Source: Sedimentitalea sp041224545
GTDB lineage: Bacteria; Pseudomonadota; Alphaproteobacteria; Rhodobacterales; Rhodobacteraceae
DNA length: 64,000 nt
Assembly (NCBI RefSeq): GCF_041224545.1
Contig: NZ_JBGFGP010000137.1
Span: 39,425-103,424, forward strand
Direction: 5' to 3'
Shown here piece by piece: positions 1 to 7,098 of the stretch (position 1 is the stretch's first letter; each line of letters opens with the position of its first letter). The translations under genes were made by a program, and so were the position numbers. The notes under the pieces were generated by a model. It ran no database searches and had not been told where the DNA came from. It saw nothing but the letters and a program-made list of their open reading frames with translations.

Positions 1-2
1 AA

Positions 3-1598
3 GGAAACGAAGGCAACGAGGGCGACGAAGGAAACGAGGGCAACGAAGGAAACGAAGGAAACGAAGGAAACGAGGGCAACGAAGGCGACGAACACGACGA
101 AGGCGACGAAGACAACGAAGGCAATGAAAGCCTCTTCGACTTTGAAGACGAAGGAAATGAAGGCGACGAGGGCAACGAAGGCGACGAAGGCGGCGAAGGC
201 GACGAAGGCGACGAGGACAACGAGGGCGACGAGGGCGACGAAGGCGATGAGGGAGACGAAGGCGGCGACGAAGGCGATGAAGGAAATGAACGCGACGAAG
301 GCAACGAGGGCAACGAAGGCAACGAAGGCGACGAAGGCGACGAGGACAACGAAGGCGACGAACACGACGAAGGCGACGAGGACAACGAAGGCAATGAAAG
401 CCTCTTCGACTTTGAAGACGAAGGCAACGAGAACAACGAGGGCAACGAAGGCGACGAAGGCGGCGAAGGCGACGAAGGCGACGAGGACAACGAAGACGAC
501 GAGCACGACGAAAACAACGAAGGCGATGAAGGCGACGAAGGAAACGAAATCCACGACGAAGGAAACGAAGGCAACGAAAACGACGAGGGCAATGAGGGCA
601 ACGAAGGAAACGAGGGCAACGAACCGCACCTCTTTGACGAGGGCAACGAGGGCAACGAACCGTCCGATCCTGATTTTGCCGGCAATGAAGGCGACGAAGG
701 CAACGAAGGAAATGAAGGAAACGAGGGCAACGAGCCTCACCTGTATGACGAAGGCGACGAGGGCAACGAGCCGTCCGATCCCGATCTTGTAGGCGCCGAC
801 GAAGGCGACGAAGGAAACGAGGGTGACGAGGCCAACGAAGGCAACGAAGGCAGCGAAGCGTCTTCGGTCGACGAGGGCGATGAAGGCAACGAATTCACGC
901 CCAACGACGAAGGAAACGAAGGCGACGAAGGAAACGAGGGCGACGAAGGAAACGAGGCCGGCCTCGATGAAGGCAATGAAGGAAACGAAGGCAACGAAGG
1001 CGACGAGGGCGATGAGCCCGGTGCCGACGAGGGCAATGAAGGCGACGAAGGAAACGAAGGCGACGAAGGAAACGAGCCTGGCGTCGACGAAGGAAACGAG
1101 GGCAACGAAAGCGGTCAGAATGACGAAGGCAATGAAGGAGACGAAGGGAACGAGGGCGACGAAGGTGATGAACCCGGCGCCGACGAAGGCAACGAGGGCA
1201 ACGAAGGAAACGAGGGCGACGAAGGTAACGAACCCGGTGCCGACGAGGGCAACGAGGGCGACGAAGGAAACGAGGGCGACGAGGGGGATGAACCCGGCGC
1301 CGACGAAGGCAACGAAGGCAATGAAGATACGCCGAATGACGAAGGCGACGAAGGCGACGAAGCCGACAACGAAGGCACCGAAGGTGACGAGGGCAACGAA
1401 GGCGACGAGGGTGACGAGCCTGCGCCCATGGCCGGGTTTGCCTGCGGCGCCGATGGCGGAGGCGAAGAGACCGATGCCTGTGGCACCGACGCCTGTGCAA
1501 TCGACGCGGGTGGCGCGGCAGGCGGCGGAGAGGATGCCGACGATCTGTTCGGCGCCGATCTCGCCGGTGGTCTTGATGACCTCGATGCCGGCCTCTGA
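3..1598 (+). CDS. Acidic Gly-Asn/Asp-Glu tripeptide-repeat protein, 3' part (5' end outside window)
   Basis: The reading frame that begins at base 3 is open from the window edge to a TGA at 1596-1598, about 531 residues. Almost all of it is a tandem tripeptide, Gly-Asn-Glu or Gly-Asp-Glu, so roughly one residue in three is Gly and one in three Glu. Short interruptions such as SLFDFEDE, EPHLFDE, EPSDPDFAG and EPGADE punctuate the array and recur. The last 60 residues differ: Gly/Ala-rich with three Cys (FACGAD, TDACGTDACAID) and a DDLFGADLAGGLDDLDAGL-type tail. Four other frames of this DNA are also open, but they encode only Lys/Thr-, Pro/Ser- or Arg-rich shadows. I do not recognise the family. 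Gly at every third position recalls collagen-like or solenoid repeats, yet Pro is nearly absent and the charge is extreme, so a calcium-binding or surface/exported structural protein is only a guess. The start and any signal peptide lie upstream. Confidence 0.7.
   Translation, partial: GNEGNEGDEGNEGNEGNEGNEGNEGNEGDEHDEGDEDNEGNESLFDFEDEGNEGDEGNEGDEGGEGDEGDEDNEGDEGDEGDEGDEGGDEGDEGNERDEGNEGNEGNEGDEGDEDNEGDEHDEGDEDNEGNESLFDFEDEGNENNEGNEGDEGGEGDEGDEDNEDDEHDENNEGDEGDEGNEIHDEGNEGNENDEGNEGNEGNEGNEPHLFDEGNEGNEPSDPDFAGNEGDEGNEGNEGNEGNEPHLYDEGDEGNEPSDPDLVGADEGDEGNEGDEANEGNEGSEASSVDEGDEGNEFTPNDEGNEGDEGNEGDEGNEAGLDEGNEGNEGNEGDEGDEPGADEGNEGDEGNEGDEGNEPGVDEGNEGNESGQNDEGNEGDEGNEGDEGDEPGADEGNEGNEGNEGDEGNEPGADEGNEGDEGNEGDEGDEPGADEGNEGNEDTPNDEGDEGDEADNEGTEGDEGNEGDEGDEPAPMAGFACGADGGGEETDACGTDACAIDAGGAAGGGEDADDLFGADLAGGLDDLDAGL
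121..439 (+). repeat. Higher-order duplication inside the repeat gene, 270-bp period
   Basis: The same stretch, encoding NEGNESLFDFEDEGNE, occurs from base 121 and again from base 391, exactly 270 bp (90 codons) apart, with strongly similar flanks on both sides. This is a segmental duplication on top of the 9-bp tripeptide repeat. A second pair, encoding EPHLFDEGNEGNEPSDPD and a close variant, lies at about 621 and 732, 111 bp (37 codons) apart. All spacings are multiples of three, so the frame is kept. Confidence 0.8.
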
Positions 1599-1620
1599 GA
1601 CCTTGCGCGACTAGGTCAAA

Positions 1621-1650
1621 TTGCAGGGCGGCGCGAATGTCGCCCTGCAA
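1621..1650 (+). other. Perfect 10-bp stem-loop after the repeat gene
   Basis: TTGCAGGGCG pairs perfectly with CGCCCTGCAA around a 10-base loop. It lies 22 bases after the stop of the repeat gene. No T-run follows, so it may protect the 3' end of the mRNA or add to termination with the next hairpin. Confidence 0.5.
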
Positions 1651-1672
1651 CAGCGCCCAGCATGTCCAGTGT

Positions 1673-1702
1673 GACGGCCCGTTTTGCAAGAAACGGGCCG
1701 TC
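1673..1702 (+). terminator. Rho-independent-like terminator between the convergent repeat gene and tonB
   Basis: GACGGCCCGTTT and AAACGGGCCGTC form a perfect 12-bp stem around a 6-base loop (TGCAAG), followed on the + strand by ATTTTC. The genes on either side converge here, so it may serve both, though the T-rich tail fits the + strand better. Confidence 0.7.
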
Positions 1703-1726
1703 ATTTTCTGCCTTGGACCCTGGCGA

Positions 1727-2734
1727 TTACCTGTTACGGTAGATAAAGGTCAACTGTCGGCTTCTGCCATTTGGCGGCCGTGGAAATGGCGCTGCGTTAC
1801 GAACCTGCGCGACCGCTGCATCCCGCAATTCCTGCGTCCCGTTGCTGTCGATTATGCTGACGCTGGCCAGAGATCCGTCGGGATTGATCTCAAAAAACAC
1901 CCAGGCCGCACCGTAGCCGGTGACCTTCACGGTGAGCGACCTGTTCAGATGCACCAGCACGCGGCCCGCATAGTTGGTTTCGCTTGCGTTCCCCGACCCA
2001 CCGGAGTCGAGAAATCCCGATCCACCGCTCGGTTGCACGTTCAGTTGCGTTTCCCCCCGCAGATGCGCCGCCAGCGGCGACTCGATCAGCGGTGGAGAAC
2101 GCAGGTTGCTGAATTCGTCCACATTGTCGTCACGCGGTGTTTGTTGTGACGGGGGCTGGCGCGCAGGAAGGCGCGGGCGCGGCGAGGTTGCAACCGCCAG
2201 CGGCGTCTGTTCGCCGTCGTCCGACGGCGTCAATTCTACCGCCTCTTCGGGTTCGATGGCCTGTTCCGGCGTTTCCGGTGCGGGCGGCGCGTCGCTCTCG
2301 GTCGGGGCCAGCGGTTCGGCGGGTTCCGGTGGCAGCGCGGCAAGCTGTTCCGGGATGTCCGGTTGTGGAACCGGGGTGGTCGCAGCTTCGGGCGCTTCTT
2401 GGGGCGCGACCGGTTCGGACAGTTCACCCGGCGTCCCTCGCGGTGCAAAGACCTGCTCGGGCGACGGCGACGCCACCAGCGCCTCCGACGTCGTTGCCTC
2501 GGCAAGATCGGGTTCCGGCGGCACTTCCGGCACCGGCGCAGGTTCCGGCGGGACCGGTTCGGACAGATCTTCGGCGACATCCTCAAAGGCGTTGCCCATC
2601 GCCACCGCATCACCTGCCGTGTCCTCGACAGCGGGTTCCAGCCGCTCGGGCGCGCCCAACCCCAGACCCAGAAGATGAAGCAACAGCGACACCAGAAGCG
2701 CCCCCGCAGCGATAGCCGCTGAGCGCGGGATCAT
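1727..2734 (-). CDS. tonB: TonB family energy transducer
   Basis: 335 residues. It has an N-terminal membrane anchor (about residues 8-28), then a long Pro/Glu/Ala-rich periplasmic spacer (about 40-200) typical of TonB. The C-terminal domain (about 245-335) carries an AGRVLVHLNRS segment and an INPDGSLASVSIIDSNG segment like the TonB box-binding fold. It would pass energy from the ExbB-ExbD complex to outer-membrane receptors such as the one at 16760-18703. It is the last gene of an operon: its start overlaps the stop of the upstream exbD by 4 bp. The spacer is unusually acidic. Family assignment is firm; the receptors it serves are inferred. Confidence 0.9.
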   Translation of the reverse strand: MIPRSAAIAAGALLVSLLLHLLGLGLGAPERLEPAVEDTAGDAVAMGNAFEDVAEDLSEPVPPEPAPVPEVPPEPDLAEATTSEALVASPSPEQVFAPRGTPGELSEPVAPQEAPEAATTPVPQPDIPEQLAALPPEPAEPLAPTESDAPPAPETPEQAIEPEEAVELTPSDDGEQTPLAVATSPRPRLPARQPPSQQTPRDDNVDEFSNLRSPPLIESPLAAHLRGETQLNVQPSGGSGFLDSGGSGNASETNYAGRVLVHLNRSLTVKVTGYGAAWVFFEINPDGSLASVSIIDSNGTQELRDAAVAQVRNAAPFPRPPNGRSRQLTFIYRNR

Positions 2735-3108
2735 TTCAGCGCCCGCTCTGTCACAAGGATGACCGCCGGCGCTCCCAGCCGGCGCAGTTCTCCGGTGACC
2801 TCGATCAGGCGCGGCCCCGATACCGCGCGATCCGGCACGATCCGCACCGGCCCGGCTACGTCGCCCGACATGTAGCTTTCTGGTGTCGTGGATACCCCAC
2901 GGAAACTGAGCGATCCGTCCCTGTGCAACACCAGAGCGTCCGGCGGCTCGCGCCCCTCCAGACCCGCCGTATCGACAAGCTCAAGATCGGGATCAAGCGG
3001 CGGTGCCACCGTGCCGGCAATCAGGAAGAAGATCAGCATCAGGAAAATGACGTTGATCATCGCAATGGTCGCATCGCGGGGCTTGCGTGGAGGGGCGGGC
3101 CGTATCAT
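2731..3108 (-). CDS. exbD: ExbD/TolR family protein with Asn in place of the membrane Asp
   Basis: 125 residues with one N-terminal membrane helix (about residues 18-36) and a small periplasmic domain, the ExbD/TolR layout. The helix reads MINVIFLMLIFF. Family members normally have Asp where this has Asn (ExbD Asp25, TolR Asp23 in E. coli), the residue needed for proton-coupled work; the codon is a clear AAC. The gene lies 4 bp after a second exbD that keeps the Asp and overlaps tonB by 4 bp. The two may form a mixed ExbD dimer in which only one subunit carries the protonatable residue; this is inference. Confidence 0.85.
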   Translation of the reverse strand: MIRPAPPRKPRDATIAMINVIFLMLIFFLIAGTVAPPLDPDLELVDTAGLEGREPPDALVLHRDGSLSFRGVSTTPESYMSGDVAGPVRIVPDRAVSGPRLIEVTGELRRLGAPAVILVTERALK

Positions 3109-3112
3109 GCGC

Positions 3113-3478
3113 CTACTCCAGCACCGTCACGGTCAACCCGTCCCGACCGCGCAGTCGCACGAGAAGGTCCACCACCCGCTGCGCCGTGGCATCGGTATCG
3201 AGGCTGACCAGAACCAGTCCGGTTTCCACCTGCGTCGCCAGTTCGTCCATGGTGACCGGCGTCCCGTTCAGGACCAGCCTCTCGGCCCCCAATTGCACGA
3301 ACACGCGTTCGGACGCGGCGTCCGGTTGCGAGCCGCCGCCGGTGGACTGGCTCAGTTCGATCTCGCCAAAGCTCGAGAAGGTCGAGGACAGCATGAAGAA
3401 CAGCAGCAGCAGAAAGATCACGTCGATAAGCGGCGTCATCGACATGCGGCGCCGGACAAAGGGCGCAGTGTTACGCAT
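3113..3478 (-). CDS. exbD: ExbD/TolR family protein (canonical Asp)
   Basis: About 121 residues. The N-terminal helix MTPLIDVIFLLLLFFML carries the conserved Asp of ExbD/TolR, followed by a periplasmic domain. I chose the Met that gives MRNTAPFVRRR; another in-frame Met 5 codons upstream (3493) is possible. Either start overlaps the end of exbB, so translation is probably coupled. With ExbB it should form the proton-driven motor that energises TonB. Confidence 0.9.
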   Translation of the reverse strand: MRNTAPFVRRRMSMTPLIDVIFLLLLFFMLSSTFSSFGEIELSQSTGGGSQPDAASERVFVQLGAERLVLNGTPVTMDELATQVETGLVLVSLDTDATAQRVVDLLVRLRGRDGLTVTVLE

Positions 3479-4112
3479 GGCGCTGCGCGGCAAGGGGTTC
3501 GGTCTGACCCGGCGCCAACACCGTGCGCAATGCCTTGTCCGCGAACACCCGTTCGCGCGCCGTCCGGCTTTCGAACCAGGCCAGGATCATCGAGGTCGGC
3601 ATCGCCACCGCCAGACCGACCGCCGTTGTCAGCAGCGCCACCCAGATACCCCCGGCGAGCAGCGACGGATCGACCGACGTGCCAGCGGTTTGCAGGCTGC
3701 GAAACGCCTCGATCATGCCGAGAACCGTACCGAACAGGCCCAGCAGGGGCGCGAGCTGCGCCACCGTATCCAGAAAGCGGAACCCCCGCTCCAAACCGGC
3801 AAGCGCCAGCCCGGCTTCGGCATCCAGCCGTCCTTCGAGGCCCGGCTGGTCCGGGGCGTTCATTGCGGTCGCCAGCAGCGGCGCGAGATAGCTGCGGCTT
3901 TGGCCGAGACGCGCGCGGGCGCGTTCGCGGTCGCCGCTGTCCCACGCGTCGAGCGACTCGGACAAGACCTTGTGACGACCGACGCCAGAGGCCGAAAACT
4001 GCCACAGCTTGTAGAGCGTCACGCCCAATGCCAGCACCGACATCACGAACAGGATGGCGACCACCGGGCCGCCGAGCGAAAAGACCCCGAACAGCTTGTC
4101 AATCGGGCTCAT
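3471..4112 (-). CDS. exbB: MotA/TolQ/ExbB proton channel family protein
   Basis: 213 residues with three predicted membrane helices (about 13-33, 120-140 and 160-182) and the family core segment FLDTVAQLAPLLGLFGTVLGM, then MIEAFRSLQTAG. It forms the inner-membrane channel that works with ExbD and TonB. The start overlaps the stop of the upstream secreted-protein gene by 4 bp (ATGA) and its end overlaps the next exbD, so the five genes from 4540 to 1727 read as one operon. Confidence 0.92.
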   Translation of the reverse strand: MSPIDKLFGVFSLGGPVVAILFVMSVLALGVTLYKLWQFSASGVGRHKVLSESLDAWDSGDRERARARLGQSRSYLAPLLATAMNAPDQPGLEGRLDAEAGLALAGLERGFRFLDTVAQLAPLLGLFGTVLGMIEAFRSLQTAGTSVDPSLLAGGIWVALLTTAVGLAVAMPTSMILAWFESRTARERVFADKALRTVLAPGQTEPLAAQRHA

Positions 4113-4540
4113 CCAAGCAGCTCCACCGCAACACGACTGCTGAGCGTGAGAGCATCCTCGCAGACCGCGTTCTCGGTCCCGTCGACCAGGCAGGAGCTTG
4201 CACCATTGATCAATGCCCGCCCCACCGTATCACAGGCGGTTTCGGGCAATTCGAACTGGCGCACCCTCGTGCGTGCGGCGGGCAGATCGCGGAAATTGAA
4301 GAGCGAAAGGCTCACCACGGCACCCGCCGTATCGAAGATCACGGTCTCGAACACGGCCTTGTCGATCTGAATCCCGGTATCGTTGCCGACCACAAAAGTC
4401 AGGCGGCACGCGCCCTCCACATCCTGAAGCGTGTTGAGTTCCAGCGACAGGCGCGATGCAGTGTCAGCGGGCTGCGCCAGCGACATTGCGGGCACTGAAA
4501 CACTCAGCAATATGCCGAGAGCGAGACGACGAAACGACAT
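4109..4540 (-). CDS. Secreted protein of unknown function, first gene of the tonB operon
   Basis: 143 residues with a clear signal peptide (residues 1-22, ending SLAQ-PADT). The mature part is a small, probably beta-rich domain with three spaced Cys (in EGACRLTF, ETACDTVG and SSCLVDG) and a fourth near the end (NAVCEDAL). The ATG at 4540 is supported by AGAGGA about 8 bases upstream. A longer in-frame extension exists upstream but lacks such support. Its operon position, overlapping exbB by 4 bp, suggests a periplasmic partner of the TonB motor. I do not recognise the family by name. Confidence 0.8.
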   Translation of the reverse strand: MSFRRLALGILLSVSVPAMSLAQPADTASRLSLELNTLQDVEGACRLTFVVGNDTGIQIDKAVFETVIFDTAGAVVSLSLFNFRDLPAARTRVRQFELPETACDTVGRALINGASSCLVDGTENAVCEDALTLSSRVAVELLG

Positions 4541-4740
4541 GGACGGGTTCCTCTTGTGCAACGCCAGGCAATGACGCCAAGACCCGGCTCGTCCAGCCCA
4601 ATATCGCAGATGAAACGCGAGCGAAAGGACGGCAGACATCTTTGTGATCGACAACGCAACCGGACACGGTGAACGCGCGCTGCTACCGACGCGGGCAAGA
4701 TTTCGCGGCAACAGCAAAGGCACTTGCGGTCTGGCCGCGA

Positions 4741-5190
4741 TCACACGGCGCGCCGCAGCAACCTCTTGATCATCGGCTCTGATTGCAGCGACAGTATGAT
4801 ATCCTGCAGCTCGGGTTCCCGCACGACGCGCGCAGCTTGTTTCAGGGTGAACCAACGCCGCTTTCGTTCGTCGCGTTCTTTCCAGCGCTTCAAAACCGAT
4901 CGCACCAGCATCGGGTAAAGGATGATCCGGCATCCGACCTTGCCATTGCCCCGCGCCTTGCCCGCAAAGACGTATCTGCCGATCGGCCTGCTGGCCACAT
5001 TGCCACAAACGCCCGCTTCTTCCCGCGCCTCGATTTCCGCGGATTCCCGACGTGACTTGCCGCTCATCTCCGATCCTTTGGGCGGCAACCAGCGACCGGA
5101 GCCGCGCGATGTCACAAGCAGAACCTCAAGCCTGTTTCGCTTGTTCAGACGAACGGGAAGCGCGGCAACCTGAGGTTTGGTTCGGGGCAT
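4741..5190 (-). CDS. Nudix hydrolase, diphosphoinositol-polyphosphate-phosphohydrolase-like
   Basis: 149 residues. The segment WLPPKGSEMSGKSRRESAEI followed by EAREEAGV is the Nudix box in the form seen in alphaproteobacterial DIPP-like enzymes, with Lys instead of the first Glu and Ile where classical Nudix boxes have Arg; the EAxEEAGV metal-binding core is kept. I chose the ATG at 5190, which has AGGGGAG nine bases upstream, rather than an in-frame Met ten codons earlier. DIPP enzymes cleave inositol pyrophosphates and in some cases polyphosphate. The gene is divergent from the CHAD/CYTH operon, so a polyphosphate-related role is attractive but inferred. Confidence 0.85.
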   Translation of the reverse strand: MPRTKPQVAALPVRLNKRNRLEVLLVTSRGSGRWLPPKGSEMSGKSRRESAEIEAREEAGVCGNVASRPIGRYVFAGKARGNGKVGCRIILYPMLVRSVLKRWKERDERKRRWFTLKQAARVVREPELQDIILSLQSEPMIKRLLRRAV

Positions 5191-5289
5191 ATGTGCGAAC
5201 TCCCCTGGATCGTTACACAAGATGGTGAGATCACTCTGGCACGTTGCCTTGCCTCTCTCAAGAGTCCTGTAAGCGGCGCAAACCGGCCG

Positions 5290-5312
5290 TTTTCAGATCG
5301 AAAACCTGAAAA
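5290..5312. promoter_or_regulatory. Inverted repeat TTTTCAG-N9-CTGAAAA in the Nudix/RHH divergent region
   Basis: A perfect 7-bp dyad with a 9-base centre lies in the 199-bp divergent region between the Nudix gene and the RHH gene. A partly overlapping second dyad (TCGAAAACC with GGTTTCGA) extends it to about 5323. It may be a regulator site or a hairpin in the leader; nothing more can be said. Confidence 0.35.
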
Positions 5313-5349
5313 TCTGGTTTCGACCATTTGCCAGGTTGCACCGCAAAAG

Positions 5350-5372
5350 ATGTCATGAAATAATGACGTCAT
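5350..5372. promoter_or_regulatory. Candidate RHH operator: perfect 10-bp palindrome plus half site
   Basis: ATGACGTCAT at 5363-5372 is a perfect palindrome, and ATGTCAT at 5350-5356 repeats one half on the same helical face. The site ends 17 bases before the RHH start codon, next to its ribosome binding site (AAGGTG at 5378-5383). RHH repressors commonly bind short tandem palindromes in front of their own genes, so autoregulation is likely but inferred. Confidence 0.5.
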
Positions 5373-5389
5373 ATTGCAAGGTGAACAAC

Positions 5390-5575
5390 ATGGCCAAGGC
5401 GGAAAAGCGCGAACCAAAAACGACAACCGATGACAAGAAGAACACATCGCTGCGACTGAGCAAAAAGACATTGAAGGCGCTGAAGATTCGCGCCGTTCAG
5501 GAAGAAACCAGCGTTCAGAAAATCATTGAGCAGCTTATCGAGGCGTATCTCGACGCCCCGCGAAAGAAGGACTGA
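5390..5575 (+). CDS. Small ribbon-helix-helix DNA-binding protein
   Basis: 61 residues. The first 20 are Lys-rich and likely disordered. Residues about 19-55 have the RHH pattern: one beta strand (TSLRLS), helix A (KKTLKALKIRAVQ), a turn, helix B (SVQKIIEQLIEAYL). The chosen ATG is preceded by AAGGTG; an upstream in-frame extension overlaps the candidate operator and is unlikely. It is the first gene of a four-gene operon with CHAD, ParA and CYTH proteins. Its TGA overlaps the CHAD start by one base. RHH proteins are common partners of ParA ATPases (as in ParFG), so it could be both repressor and DNA-linked partner of the ParA. Confidence 0.8.
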   Translation: MAKAEKREPKTTTDDKKNTSLRLSKKTLKALKIRAVQEETSVQKIIEQLIEAYLDAPRKKD

Positions 5576-7098
5576 TGAAACAGACAGACCATTACTGCTT
5601 GCCCCTGAAGACGGCGAGCGACTTGCCGGAACTCGACTTTGGCAAGCTGACCCCGATTGCAACGGGGGATGAAACCAGTCACGCATTTCAATTGCTCGAC
5701 ACGTTCGACGACACGCTGAGCAGCGCGGGGAAATTGCTTTGCGATACCGGCGACACCCTCGAACTTCTGACGCCGCGGGACGGCCTGCTGCGCCAGCCGG
5801 CCACGCGCAGCGGTCCGTTTGTCACCGATCTTGCCGACGGGCCGGTCAAGGCCGCACTTGGCGATGTGTCCCCACTGCGTGCCCTGCTCCCCGTTGGCGA
5901 GGGCGACATGCAGGAGGCAATGTTGTCGCTCGTCGATGGCGAGCAAAAGACCCTCGTGCGGATCAACCTGCGACTGCTGACCACGCAACAGGGAGAATCG
6001 ATCGCGATCGTGACCCTTCAGGGTCTGCGCGGCTATGACAAGGCACTGGCCCAGGTGCGCGAACAGATTCTGGCCAGCGGCGGTGCACCATTGGGCGAGG
6101 GCTCGATCTATGCCACGCTGTTTCCGGGCCACGCCGGCTATGTCGCCAAACCGGTGATCCTGATCGGGCAGGACGAGGCCGCGTATCACGCAGCCAACAG
6201 TATCATCTGCACCTACCTGCCCATCGCACGCGCCAACGAAAAAGGCATTATCAACGATACCGACACGGAATTCCTGCATGATTACCGTATCGCGCTCCGG
6301 AAAATCCGGTCGGTGCTGAGCCTGTTTTCGGGGGTCTACAGCGAAAAGGCCACACTGCGTCTGAAAACCCGGTTCTCTGAGCTGATGTCGCCAACGGGCC
6401 GCCTGCGCGATCTGGACGTTTATCTGGCGGAAAAGGACAAGTTCTTTGCCCTGTTGCCCAACACCCTGCATCCGGGGCTTGCGCAGCTTTTCGACATGTT
6501 CGCGGATCAGCGCAAGGAGGCGCAGACGGCGCTGTCAAACCACCTGAAAAGCAAGGCATACCGTCAGGAGGTGGGCGATCTTGTCGATCTTTTCGCGAAA
6601 GGCAAGAAGATCAAGCGCGGGCCGGATGCGGATCGTCCGGCGCTGGATTATTCGCGTGCCCTGATCTGGAAGCGATACCGCAAGGTCTGCAAGATTGCCG
6701 CCGGAATCGATGCCCAAACCGAGGACGAAGAGGTGCACCGCCTGCGCATCCAGTGCAAGAAGCTGCGCTATCTCATGGAGTTTTTCGGGCCGGTCTTTCC
6801 CAAGGCAGAGTTCCAGAACATTCTGAAACCCCTCAAGCGGTTGCAGGACAATCTGGGGCTGTTCAACGATTACTCTGTGCAGCAGGACAACCTGCGCGCG
6901 TTGCTCGACGATATGGGCCGCACATCTGAAAAGAAGAACCTGGAAATCGCTCAGAGTGTCGGCGCGCTGGTCGCCGTACTGCACCGCAAGCAACTTGAAG
7001 AGCGCGCCAAGGTCATGAAGAGCTTTGCCAATTTCAACAGCAAGACGACCCGGGACACGTTTCGCACCCTGTTCCATGATACAAAGGGCAAGAAATGA
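5575..7098 (+). CDS. CHAD domain protein with a degenerate N-terminal CYTH-like domain
   Basis: 507 residues. The C-terminal half (about 220-500) is a CHAD domain: two helical bundles with the conserved His-x-x-Arg motifs at His235 (HDYRIALRKIRS) and His388 (HRLRIQCKKLRYL), and many Lys/Arg. CHAD proteins bind polyphosphate and coat polyphosphate granules. Residues about 30-190 show strand patterns like CYTH enzymes (LLDTFDDTLSSAGKLL) but no ExExK triphosphate motif, so this part is probably inactive. The stop overlaps the parA start by 4 bp (ATGA). The neighbours are a ParA ATPase and an intact CYTH enzyme. Family is clear; a granule-related role is inferred from family and context. Confidence 0.88.
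   Translation: MKQTDHYCLPLKTASDLPELDFGKLTPIATGDETSHAFQLLDTFDDTLSSAGKLLCDTGDTLELLTPRDGLLRQPATRSGPFVTDLADGPVKAALGDVSPLRALLPVGEGDMQEAMLSLVDGEQKTLVRINLRLLTTQQGESIAIVTLQGLRGYDKALAQVREQILASGGAPLGEGSIYATLFPGHAGYVAKPVILIGQDEAAYHAANSIICTYLPIARANEKGIINDTDTEFLHDYRIALRKIRSVLSLFSGVYSEKATLRLKTRFSELMSPTGRLRDLDVYLAEKDKFFALLPNTLHPGLAQLFDMFADQRKEAQTALSNHLKSKAYRQEVGDLVDLFAKGKKIKRGPDADRPALDYSRALIWKRYRKVCKIAAGIDAQTEDEEVHRLRIQCKKLRYLMEFFGPVFPKAEFQNILKPLKRLQDNLGLFNDYSVQQDNLRALLDDMGRTSEKKNLEIAQSVGALVAVLHRKQLEERAKVMKSFANFNSKTTRDTFRTLFHDTKGKK

Noticed and set aside
1..1600. CRISPR-like periodicity and several long open frames on both strands in the first 1.6 kb
   Set aside because: The repeat unit is 9 bp with no spacers. 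Frames other than the Gly-x-Glu one are compositional shadows (Lys/Thr, Pro/Ser or Arg only) and have no start support or non-repeat domain.
2888..4498. A 536-codon open frame on the + strand opposite tonB/exb genes
   Set aside because: It is antisense to four well-recognised overlapping genes, is Arg/Pro-rich and shows no domain.
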